Positions 7,675-14,357 of a DNA stretch of 64,000 bases are shown one piece after another. Source of the stretch: Paenibacillus agilis (GTDB lineage: Bacteria; Bacillota; Bacilli; Paenibacillales; Paenibacillaceae); the NCBI RefSeq assembly GCF_007786455.1, contig NZ_VNJK01000001.1, positions 1,138,074 through 1,202,073 on the forward strand. The letters run 5' to 3'. Position numbers and translations under genes: made by a program. Numbering within the stretch: the stretch's first letter is position 1; every line of letters begins with the position of its first letter. Below the pieces are notes generated by a model. That model was not told the DNA's origin. It worked only from the letters and a program-made list of their open reading frames with translations, and searched no databases.

Positions 7675-8598
7675 TTGAACAAGTGTATTTCGGTGCTGTT
7701 TATTTGCGTCATGGCAATGTTATTGGCAAGTTGTCAGCCTACTCATTCAGACTATCAAATCGACTTTACGAAGTCTGAGCCTGCCCCGATCCAATCTCAT
7801 GAAGGCAGACATGATCCTATTCGAGTTACCTTCTCTAGCTTGCTGGCACCATCTGATACGATTGTACATTATAGGAAAATTGCAAATTATATCGGAGAAC
7901 AAATGCAAAGGCCTGTCATCTTAATACAGCGGAAAAGCTATAGAGAGATGAGCATGCTCGTTATAAATGGTGGCGCGGATATTGCACTTCTTTCCGCAGG
8001 AGCCTATCTTACGTTTCGAGATGTGGAAACGTTGGAACCGATCGCGGTTCAGGAGCGGATGGGGGTTCCTTACTATCAGGGTTATCTTGTCGTAAATAAT
8101 GCAAGAGAAGATATTGATCATATAACGGATTTAATCGGGAAGAGCATTGCCTTTACGGATCCTCTCAGCTATTCAGGGTACCAATTTGTACATCATAAAT
8201 TAGCTGAGATGAATGAAACGCCAGAACAATTTTTTGGACGTTCGTTGTTTACTCATAATCACGAACATTCGTTGAGAGCCGTAATTGATAATGTTGTAAC
8301 TGCTGCAGCTGTAAACAATTTGGTCTTTGAACAAGCTTTGGAGAAGCAACCTGAATTATCGAAAAAACTTAAAGTTATCGATAAATCTAAGCGACTGGGA
8401 ACGGGACCTGTGGTGGTTAACCGCAATTTATCTGACCTAGAAAAGGATCAAATAGAGCATATCTTTTTGACTATGCACGAAAATGAGAAGATAAAAGCGG
8501 CACTTAAGGGCTTGTCTATAGATCGATTTGTACCTGTAGATCCCGCCTTGTTCGAAATTACGGATAGCTCCAGTGATCGTGGAGGCCGCCAACGATGA
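7675..8598 (+). CDS. Lipoprotein substrate-binding sensor (PhnD/HptA-like)
   Basis: The 307-residue lipoprotein has signal peptide and lipobox LLASC (Cys near residue 20), then a periplasmic-binding fold of the PhnD/phosphonate type: IRVTFSSLLAPSDTIVHYRKIANYIGEQM, the GGADIALLSAGAYL pocket strand, and SIAFTDPLSYSGYQF near 165. There is no partner permease or ATPase; instead the next genes are a histidine kinase (4-bp overlap) and response regulator. It therefore probably acts as an extracytoplasmic sugar-phosphate sensor presenting ligand to the kinase, as HptA does in Staphylococcus. The start is a TTG with GAGGTGGG upstream. Confidence 0.82.
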   Translation: MNKCISVLFICVMAMLLASCQPTHSDYQIDFTKSEPAPIQSHEGRHDPIRVTFSSLLAPSDTIVHYRKIANYIGEQMQRPVILIQRKSYREMSMLVINGGADIALLSAGAYLTFRDVETLEPIAVQERMGVPYYQGYLVVNNAREDIDHITDLIGKSIAFTDPLSYSGYQFVHHKLAEMNETPEQFFGRSLFTHNHEHSLRAVIDNVVTAAAVNNLVFEQALEKQPELSKKLKVIDKSKRLGTGPVVVNRNLSDLEKDQIEHIFLTMHENEKIKAALKGLSIDRFVPVDPALFEITDSSSDRGGRQR

Positions 8599-10058
8599 GA
8601 TGGGTAGATAAGTTTCACATCAATCAAAAAATATTCGGAGCCATTATAATTGCACTGCTATTTCTCGCGTCCATATTAGGTTATATTATTTGGGAATCTC
8701 TCACAAATATGATGACGGACGAGCTCAAGAAAAGAGGCTTAACGATTGCTAATACGATTGCTGCATCATCTTCAGACTATATTTTAACGGATGATTATTA
8801 TGCAACGTATATGCTTATTACTCAGGCGCAGCAAGCAGATGAAGATGTTCGCTACATATTGATTATTAACAACAATCATGGGCTTGTTTCTCATACCTTT
8901 GCAGGAGATATTCCGAAAGGGATCATCAGGGCTCACGTCCCTGATGCATTTAATCGTTCTAATGTGGAAACGCTTACCTCCAATGAAGGACGTATTCATG
9001 ACGTGTTAGTACCTATTGAGGAAGGAGACATCGGGTTTGTTCGTGTAGGGATGACGGAGAAGCAGGCAAAGTCGTACATTATGAAGAAGATCGGGAAGTT
9101 AATTGTTGCTACCATTCTCGTGTGTATTGGGGCTGCGGGAATTGCCTATCTTGTTACCCGCATTATTACGAAACCGATTAATCGTTTAGTCCGCGTTGCA
9201 TTAGGAATATCGGCAGGTAAACTGTCGCTGCGAGCCAAGGTGTCGAGCAATGATGATGTTGGAAAGCTCACGCAGGCATTCAATGAGATGGCAGATAATT
9301 TGATCAGCTCGAACAAAGAAGTGGAAGCTTTGCTTGATGAGCTGCGAGATAAAGACCGTCAGCGTGATACTTTAATTCTAAAGCTCATATCTGCGCAAGA
9401 AGATGAGCGCAAGCGTATATCGCGAGAATTACATGACGAAACGAGTCAAGCCCTTACGTCCCTGATCGTAACGATGAGAGTGATGGCCGATGAAGCCAAA
9501 GATGCAGAACAGCATGAGTTATTAACGACGAGTAGAGATATCGCGGCGGGCATCCTTAGAGAAATGAGAGATTTGGCCGTTGAACTGAGACCCCCTATAT
9601 TGGATGATATGGGATTAATTCCAGCGATGCGAAAGCATGTGAGCAAATTTGAAGAGAAATATGGAATCAATGTTAGTATGACTGTACCTAATGAATGTGT
9701 CAGCATCGAGAGTCACATCGCTGTTGCATTGTATCGTATCCTTCAAGAGGGTTTGACGAATATAGTGAAGCATACAGCTGCTACTCATGCTGATGTACAT
9801 ATGGAAGTTGGGTTGCAGACTATATCCGTCATCATCCATGATAACGGACATGGGATTGAACAGGAAGATTTAGAGAAGGCGCGTCAACAAAATCGTATTG
9901 GTATACAGGGGATGAGGGAGCGAGCCTTGCTGCTTGGCGGGACGTTTCAAATTGAAAAATCAGAAGATGGTGGCACGGAAGTAAAGGTGTCTATTCCACT
10001 AAAATCGCCAAACAGAGGGGGAGCAGATGGAAACGATAACGAGAATAATGTTGGCTGA
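8595..10058 (+). CDS. Sensor histidine kinase (NarX/UhpB-like, HPK7 type)
   Basis: The 487-residue kinase has an N-terminal TM helix (about 13-35), an extracellular sensor region, a second TM (about 168-190), a HAMP segment (ITKPINRLVRVALGISAGKL to about 245), a HisKA_3 dimerisation helix with RKRISRELHDETSQAL (phospho-acceptor His280) and a HATPase_c domain (DNGHGIEQEDL, GIQGMRERALLLGG). It overlaps the lipoprotein gene by 4 bp and the regulator gene by 32 bp, indicating translational coupling of the three. The predicted input is the sugar-phosphate-bound lipoprotein. Confidence 0.92.
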   Translation: MRWVDKFHINQKIFGAIIIALLFLASILGYIIWESLTNMMTDELKKRGLTIANTIAASSSDYILTDDYYATYMLITQAQQADEDVRYILIINNNHGLVSHTFAGDIPKGIIRAHVPDAFNRSNVETLTSNEGRIHDVLVPIEEGDIGFVRVGMTEKQAKSYIMKKIGKLIVATILVCIGAAGIAYLVTRIITKPINRLVRVALGISAGKLSLRAKVSSNDDVGKLTQAFNEMADNLISSNKEVEALLDELRDKDRQRDTLILKLISAQEDERKRISRELHDETSQALTSLIVTMRVMADEAKDAEQHELLTTSRDIAAGILREMRDLAVELRPPILDDMGLIPAMRKHVSKFEEKYGINVSMTVPNECVSIESHIAVALYRILQEGLTNIVKHTAATHADVHMEVGLQTISVIIHDNGHGIEQEDLEKARQQNRIGIQGMRERALLLGGTFQIEKSEDGGTEVKVSIPLKSPNRGGADGNDNENNVG

Positions 10059-10695
10059 TGACCATGCCTTGATTCGTTCAGGACTTAAATTATTGTTGGG
10101 CAAAAGGGCTAGCTATGAAGTTGTTGGTGAGGCAGCAGACGGCATGGAAGCTTTGCGATTATATAAGGAGCTTGAACCAGATATTTTGATTCTTGACATA
10201 AGCTTACCGCGGATGGATGGAATCCAAGTACTTAAAGAAATCAAGTTCTCCTATCCAGAAGCTAAAATAATCGTCTTAACTATGCATGAAGATGAGGAAT
10301 ATATAAACGCGGTCATTCATGCGGGGGCATCAGGCTATGTTCCTAAAGCCGCAGTGGACGAGGACTTGTATGCAGCTATTGAAACGGTATTAAAAGGATA
10401 TACGTATTTGAGGCCCCAAGAAACACATGTACTGTTGACATCGATCAAAAAGAAGTCGGATCAAGAGAGACATCTGGAGCTATATCGTCTATTAAGCGCT
10501 CGGGAGAAAGAAATATTGGATTATTTAACAAGAGGGTATTCACTTGTGGAAATTGCACAGAAGTTAGTATTAAGCGTGAAGACGGTAGATACGCATAAGA
10601 GCAGATTAATGATCAAATTAAATGTAACCAAAAAAAGTGAACTAATTGAGTATGTTATATCCAATAACTTGCAAAGGAAAGAAAATTTTAAATAG
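10027..10695 (+). CDS. NarL/UhpA-family response regulator
   Basis: The 222-residue protein has a receiver domain with acidic pair D11-D12, phospho-acceptor D57 (LILDISLPRMDG), Thr in VLTMHE and Lys in YVPKAA. A LuxR-type helix-turn-helix follows (LSAREKEILDYLTRGYSLVEIAQKLVLSVKTVDTHKSRLMIKL). GAGGGGGAGCAG supplies the ribosome site inside the kinase's 3' end. It probably activates the divergent transporter gene when phosphorylated by the adjacent kinase, possibly through the 12-3-12 repeat at 7534-7560. Confidence 0.92.
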   Translation: METITRIMLADDHALIRSGLKLLLGKRASYEVVGEAADGMEALRLYKELEPDILILDISLPRMDGIQVLKEIKFSYPEAKIIVLTMHEDEEYINAVIHAGASGYVPKAAVDEDLYAAIETVLKGYTYLRPQETHVLLTSIKKKSDQERHLELYRLLSAREKEILDYLTRGYSLVEIAQKLVLSVKTVDTHKSRLMIKLNVTKKSELIEYVISNNLQRKENFK

Positions 10696-10829
10696 CTTGG
10701 TGATATTCGTTGAAAGCCCTTCTTCCTTTAGTGGAGAGAGAAGGCGACTTTTACGCAATTTTTGTGAGAAAAATAGTTGGATATAAATTTTCCCATTATA
10801 AGTTCATGAAAATGTCATTGCTTTTTTTC

Positions 10830-10857
10830 TTGTCAAGCTGATCAAGTATGCTATAAT
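10830..10857 (+). promoter_or_regulatory. Sigma-A-type promoter of the eut leader
   Basis: TTGTCA (10830-10835) and a consensus TATAAT (10852-10857) are 16 bp apart. The predicted start near 10864 lies just upstream of the cobalamin riboswitch. Confidence 0.75.
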
Positions 10858-10895
10858 GATGTCGAATGGGAGACCATTCACGTCATGTACAAACA

Positions 10896-10992
10896 ATAGA
10901 AAAAGTTATAGGCAATGGAAGTTTGGTGCAAATCCAACGCGGTCCCGCCACTGTGATAGACCGAAATACACGGTCTTAAGTCAGGTCAATTG
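10896..10992 (+). ncRNA. Cobalamin (B12) riboswitch
   Basis: The conserved core is visible: GGTGCAAATCCAACGCGG, then TCCCGCCACTGTGA, and the downstream AAGTCAGGTC segment. These are the most invariant blocks of the class I cobalamin riboswitch. In Enterococcus and Listeria an adenosylcobalamin riboswitch heads the EutX/Rli55 regulatory RNA of the eut locus. Position here, between a promoter, a terminator and ANTAR-type hairpins, matches that arrangement. Confidence 0.92.
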
Positions 10993-11044
10993 TCTAATAA
11001 CTTTGTCTAGCCAATCCTTTCGAGGCAAAAGGGTTGGATTTTCA

Positions 11045-11079
11045 AGTCTAGTGACGTTTTGCGCCTCGCTAGGCTTTTT
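11045..11079 (+). terminator. Riboswitch-associated intrinsic terminator
   Basis: AGTCTAGTG pairs with CGCTAGGCT (two G-U pairs) and is followed by seven T residues. A second hairpin, CCAATCCTTT with AAAGGGTTGG, lies just upstream (about 11010-11036) and may compete with or report riboswitch folding. Cobalamin binding probably promotes termination here, giving a short RNA without the downstream hairpins. Confidence 0.75.
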
Positions 11080-11100
11080 TTAATGGAAAGAAAAGGCTGT

Positions 11101-11222
11101 CAACGATGAGGTTGCGAAGGCCAGGTGCTTGTCACCTAACTATACAAAGGCGTATAGCTAGCAAGCGGGAAGTTCTTCAATGCTGAAGAATGATATGCAC
11201 AATGAAGTGCATCCCATTTTTT
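11101..11222 (+). ncRNA. eutX: EutX-like ANTAR hairpin cluster (EutV sponge)
   Basis: Three hairpins have six-base loops with A at position 1 and G at position 4, the EutV recognition rule. They are CTATAC-AAAGGC-GTATAG (11140-11157), TTCTTC-AATGCT-GAAGAA (11173-11190) and ATGCAC-AATGAA-GTGCAT (11195-11212). A fourth, CAAC-GATGAG-GTTG (11101-11114), has G at position 1. The last two are 4 nt apart and enclosed by a GGG/CCC pairing followed by six T residues (to 11222), a possible 3' end. When cobalamin is absent, read-through RNA would sequester EutV; this follows the known EutX mechanism and is inferred here. Confidence 0.75.
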
Positions 11223-11224
11223 AC

Positions 11225-11410
11225 ATAGCTAATGGTGTGAGTTATCGCACAGAGGATACTGCGACTCCGCATATACAATAAAAAATGCGAACGATAGCGC
11301 AGAAACCCGCGAATCTTTCATACGCAGCGATAAGGTCGCGAATCTGCCACATATGATGTGGTTGACGAGCATCTGGATCGCAGTGTACAGTAGTAACAGA
11401 CAATTTCATG
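11225..11410 (+). other. Structured eut leader segment of unknown role
   Basis: No gene is seen. It carries hairpins GTGTGA-gtta-TCGCAC (11235-11250), GCGA-taagg-TCGC (11327-11339) and CCACAT-atg-ATGTGG (11347-11361), and a direct repeat CGCGAATCT at 11308-11316 and 11337-11345. It does not match a riboswitch class I can name. Confidence 0.5.
11362..11391 (+). promoter_or_regulatory. Possible internal promoter for eutG
   Basis: TTGACG (11362-11367) and TACAGT (11386-11391) are 18 bp apart, placing a start shortly before the eutG dual hairpin. This would let eutG be transcribed independently of the riboswitch RNA. Confidence 0.4.
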
Positions 11411-11415
11411 AATGT

Positions 11416-11504
11416 TGCACAATGGCGTGCATCTAACATAACAAGCAAAGAGGCTTTTAAGGGAACCCAATGGTATTCCTTTGAAGGCCTCTTTTTATTT
11501 TTTT
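11416..11504 (+). promoter_or_regulatory. EutV dual-hairpin antiterminator/terminator before eutG
   Basis: Hairpin P1 is TGCAC-AATGGC-GTGCA (11416-11431) and P2 is AAGC-AAAGAG-GCTT (11443-11456); both loops have A1 and G4. The P2 stem overlaps the left arm of a terminator (AAGAGGCTT at 11448-11456 with AAGGCCTCTT at 11484-11493, then a T-rich run to 11504). Phosphorylated EutV binding to P1/P2 should block the terminator. Confidence 0.88.
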
Positions 11505-11580
11505 AAGCATGAACGCTTTACGATTATTTATCTTTCTTATGACTTTTGTTATGACTTTGACTTCTTTTGGAGGTGCCTAC

Positions 11581-12723
11581 GTGGAAAAAATTTCGATTAG
11601 AACAGAAATTTATCTTGGAGAAGGCTCGCTAGATCGCCTGTCTGAATACAGAAATCGTCGTATATTTGTGGTAACAGACCCATTTATGGTGAAGGCTGGT
11701 CTCCTTCATATGTTGTTTGAACGCGTACATGACAGCAATGAGCAATACATTTTCAGCAATATCGTTCCGGATCCTCCGATTGAAACAGTGACAGAGGGCG
11801 TAGAAAAGCTTGCTGAATTCAAAGCAGACCTCATTATTGCGATTGGTGGCGGTTCTGCAATTGATGCGGCTAAAGCTATGAAATTGTTCGCTCACAAACT
11901 GTTGGATCAAGTGGATATTCCGTTCGTAGCGATTCCGACAACGAGCGGTACAGGCTCTGAAGTAACGAACTTCTCGGTTATTAGCGATACTGAAAAAAAT
12001 ATTAAATATCCGCTCGTATCGGATCTGATGCTGCCACAGGAAGCTATTTTAGATCCAGTGTTGGTGAAGACAGTTCCTGACTTCATTACGGCAGATACGG
12101 GTATGGATGTATTGACGCATGCGATTGAGGCGTACGTTTCTACGAAAGCGAATGATATTTCCGATGCATTGGCAGAAAAAGCGATGAAGCTCGTATTTAC
12201 TTACTTGCCGCGTGCGTACAAAGACGGAAATGATCTCGTAGCACGTGAGAAAATGCACAGCGCATCTTGCTTGGCTGGTATAGCATTTAACATGACATCT
12301 CTTGGATTGAATCATGGTATTGCTCATAATGCTGGAGCTAAGTTCAAAATTGCACACGGTCGTATGAATGCAATGCTCTTGCCTCATGTCATTGAGTACA
12401 ATGCGAATTACAAGCCGGGATACAGCAGAGAAGACGAGTCAGCTACAGCGGTTCGTTATGCAGAAATTGCGAAAACACTTGGTTTGTCTGCTCCGAATGT
12501 GAAGAGCGGTGTTCGTAACTTGATGCAGGCAATTAAGCAATTGCAGAAGGAATTGAACATGCCTCTATCCTTGCGTGATTGCGGAGTAGACAAGGCTGCG
12601 TTGAAAGAACATAGCCAAGCTATTGCAGAAGGTGCTTTGCAGGATGGTTGTACAGCTACCAATCCGCGCGTTCCTACGCTGGAGGAAATTGTTCAAATTT
12701 TGAACAAAGTGTATCAATCTTAA
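11581..12723 (+). CDS. eutG: Iron-containing alcohol dehydrogenase EutG
   Basis: The 380-residue enzyme belongs to the group III iron-dependent alcohol dehydrogenases (EutG/PduQ). It has the NAD-site GGGSAIDAAKAM near 90, IPTTSGTGSEVT near 130, and the metal-binding His-rich region with GMDVLTHAIEAY and GLNHGIAH-AHGRMNA. It reduces acetaldehyde to ethanol inside the compartment and regenerates NAD+ for EutE. I chose the GTG at 11581, preceded by TTTTGGAGGTG; the same frame opens 24 hydrophobic codons earlier but without a ribosome site. Expression depends on the upstream EutV-controlled leader. Confidence 0.92.
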   Translation: MEKISIRTEIYLGEGSLDRLSEYRNRRIFVVTDPFMVKAGLLHMLFERVHDSNEQYIFSNIVPDPPIETVTEGVEKLAEFKADLIIAIGGGSAIDAAKAMKLFAHKLLDQVDIPFVAIPTTSGTGSEVTNFSVISDTEKNIKYPLVSDLMLPQEAILDPVLVKTVPDFITADTGMDVLTHAIEAYVSTKANDISDALAEKAMKLVFTYLPRAYKDGNDLVAREKMHSASCLAGIAFNMTSLGLNHGIAHNAGAKFKIAHGRMNAMLLPHVIEYNANYKPGYSREDESATAVRYAEIAKTLGLSAPNVKSGVRNLMQAIKQLQKELNMPLSLRDCGVDKAALKEHSQAIAEGALQDGCTATNPRVPTLEEIVQILNKVYQS

Positions 12724-12728
12724 ATTGA

Positions 12729-12754
12729 AATCGCATTTCGTGCGTTATGCGGTT
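12729..12754 (+). other. Hairpin immediately after eutG
   Basis: AATCGCAT (12729-12736) pairs with ATGCGGTT (12747-12754) just past the eutG stop. There is no T run, so it may stabilise the eutG mRNA 3' end rather than terminate it. Confidence 0.45.
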
Positions 12755-12782
12755 GACAACGTTTACACATTTAAAATATAGT
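12753..12782 (+). promoter_or_regulatory. Strong internal promoter for the eutS operon
   Basis: A consensus TTGACA (12753-12758) and TATAGT (12777-12782) are 18 bp apart. The expected start near 12789 coincides with the first base of the P1 hairpin, so the nascent RNA would begin with the EutV target. Confidence 0.7.
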
Positions 12783-12788
12783 GGAAGT

Positions 12789-12875
12789 AACACAACGGCG
12801 TGTTGCATACAAATACAAGCGATGAGGCTTCTTAAATTTTCCATGTGGATTTTTAAGGGGTCTTTATGTTTTTTT
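12789..12875 (+). promoter_or_regulatory. EutV dual-hairpin antiterminator/terminator before eutS
   Basis: P1 is AACAC-AACGGC-GTGTT (12789-12804), loop A1/G4. P2 is AAGC-GATGAG-GCTT (12817-12830), whose loop starts with G instead of A. The terminator pairs AGGCTTCTTAAA (from 12825) with TTTAAGGGGTCT and ends in a T-rich run to 12875. Confidence 0.82.
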
Positions 12876-12919
12876 ACAGCTAAATCGTGTTTCTGAACAA
12901 GAGATGGGATGAGATAAGT

Positions 12920-13273
12920 ATGGATCAACACAACGAAAAACAACGCGTCATACAGGAATACGTTCCTGGTAAACAGGTTACGCTGGCTCATATTATCGCT
13001 AACCCAAATGCAGATATTTATAAGAAGCTAGGGTTGGGTACCGATACCCATGATGCCATTGGAATTATGACCATTACACCAAGTGAAGCCTCCATTATCG
13101 CAGCGGATATCGCAACGAAGGCAGCTGGCGTGCAAATCGGATTTGTCGATCGCTTCAGCGGCTCGCTTGTTATTACAGGCGATGTATCTTCGGTAGAAGC
13201 GGCTGTCAGTGAAGTGCTGCTTGGCTTGCAAAATATTTTAGGATTCTCTGCTTCGAAAATTACGAGAACGTAA
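12920..13273 (+). CDS. eutS: Ethanolamine microcompartment shell protein EutS
   Basis: The 117-residue protein is a circularly permuted BMC-domain shell subunit of the EutS/PduU type. Visible segments are [20 protein letters not shown] at the N-terminus (the barrel-forming strand region), [24 protein letters not shown] and [14 protein letters not shown]. It forms hexamers in facets of the ethanolamine compartment. I start it at ATG 12920; upstream codons in frame have no ribosome site. It is the first gene behind its own promoter and EutV-controlled terminator and precedes eutP by 13 bp. Confidence 0.93.
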   Translation: MDQHNEKQRVIQEYVPGKQVTLAHIIANPNADIYKKLGLGTDTHDAIGIMTITPSEASIIAADIATKAAGVQIGFVDRFSGSLVITGDVSSVEAAVSEVLLGLQNILGFSASKITRT

Positions 13274-13286
13274 GGGGCGAAGCAGG

Positions 13287-13718
13287 ATGAAGAAATTAAT
13301 CGTTGCCGGCAGTACCGGCTCAGGTAAGACGACCTTATGCCAATGGCTGCATGGTCAAGAAATTGCTTATAAAAAGACGCAGGCGATTGAAACGTTTGAT
13401 CAAGCGATTGATACGCCTGGGGAATGCATAGAGAATCGATTTTTGTACAAGATGATCCTTGTCTCCAGCGTAGATGCGGACGTCATTGGTCTTGTACAAG
13501 ATTGCACGAAGGAAGAAAGCTATTTCCCGCCAGCCTTTGCGACTGTATTTGCGAAACCTGTTATCGGTATCGTAACGAAAATCGAATTGGCTGAGACGCA
13601 GGAGCAAATCGCGGAAGCGAGAGCTCATTTGCAAGCAGCGGGAGTAGAGCAAATATTTGAAGTCTCGACGATAGAAAATGTGGGAGTAGAAGCGCTTCGA
13701 ACCTATTTGGAAGCGTAG
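13287..13718 (+). CDS. eutP: EutP, P-loop GTPase-like / acetate-kinase-type protein
   Basis: This 143-residue protein has a Walker A motif GSTGSGKTTL at 8-17, DTPGE near 48-52 (G3) and a TKIE segment near 98 (G4), with Thr38-equivalent region TFDQ. EutP/PduV proteins are small G-domain proteins; Salmonella EutP has been reported to have acetate kinase activity. AAGGGG precedes the ATG. It lies between eutS and the two-component genes eutVW, the usual firmicute order. Confidence 0.9.
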   Translation: MKKLIVAGSTGSGKTTLCQWLHGQEIAYKKTQAIETFDQAIDTPGECIENRFLYKMILVSSVDADVIGLVQDCTKEESYFPPAFATVFAKPVIGIVTKIELAETQEQIAEARAHLQAAGVEQIFEVSTIENVGVEALRTYLEA

Positions 13719-13784
13719 ACGACTTTTTCATCTAGGTCTTCACAAAGAAAAGCAAATAACGGCAGATATTGAGGTGCATGACAC

Positions 13785-14357
13785 ATGAATGGAAAAATTG
13801 TAATAGTCGACGATGAACCTATTACAAGAATGGATATTCGTGAGATGCTTGAAGAAGCAGGCTACACTGTAGTAGGCGAAGCTTCTGATGGCTTTGAAGC
13901 CATCGAACTATGTAAAAAGCATCTACCCGATTTAGTTATTATGGATGTTCAAATGCCTATATTGGACGGGCTAAAGGCGGGTAAACGAATCATTTCAGAG
14001 CAGCTTGCAGGCGGGATTATTCTCCTAACTGCATTCAGCGACAAACAGACGATTGAGAAAGCATCTTCTGTCGGAGCGCTTGCTTATCTGGTGAAGCCGT
14101 TAGACGAAAAATCGTTTATACCGATGGTGGAAGTCACTATCGCCAAAGGGAAAGAAATTCGCAAGCTCGAACAAAATCTATCCAAGCTGACGCTGAAGAT
14201 GGAAGAGCGCAAAGCAGTCGAGAAAGCTAAGGGCATCTTGATGAAGGAAAATGGCTGTACGGAAGAGGAAGCGTATCAAACGCTGCGTAAACTTAGTATG
14301 GATAGACGGTGTCCAATGATCGAGATTGCCTCGACAATCGTCATTTCCTATGACTGA
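13785..14357 (+). CDS. eutV: EutV, ANTAR-domain response regulator (antiterminator)
   Basis: The 190-residue protein has a receiver domain with D9-D10, phospho-acceptor D54 (VIMDVQMPILDG), Thr in LLTAFSD and Lys in LVKPLDEK. A coiled linker leads to an ANTAR RNA-binding domain (about 130-187; KAVEKAKGILMKENGCTEEEAYQTLRKLSM). Phosphorylated by EutW in response to ethanolamine, it binds paired hairpins with A1/G4 loops and prevents terminator formation. Three such targets upstream of eutG, eutS and eutA, plus a sponge cluster, occur in this window. Confidence 0.95.
   Translation: MNGKIVIVDDEPITRMDIREMLEEAGYTVVGEASDGFEAIELCKKHLPDLVIMDVQMPILDGLKAGKRIISEQLAGGIILLTAFSDKQTIEKASSVGALAYLVKPLDEKSFIPMVEVTIAKGKEIRKLEQNLSKLTLKMEERKAVEKAKGILMKENGCTEEEAYQTLRKLSMDRRCPMIEIASTIVISYD

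Noticed and set aside
10856-11083. 75-codon open frame over the start of the eut leader
   Set aside because: It coincides with the cobalamin riboswitch and its terminator, has no ribosome site, and its codons are dictated by RNA structure.
11509-11580. 24 hydrophobic codons in frame ahead of eutG, signal-peptide-like
   Set aside because: The ATG at 11509 sits right after the terminator T run without a ribosome site, whereas GTG 11581 has GGAGG. A cytosolic compartment enzyme should not carry a signal peptide.
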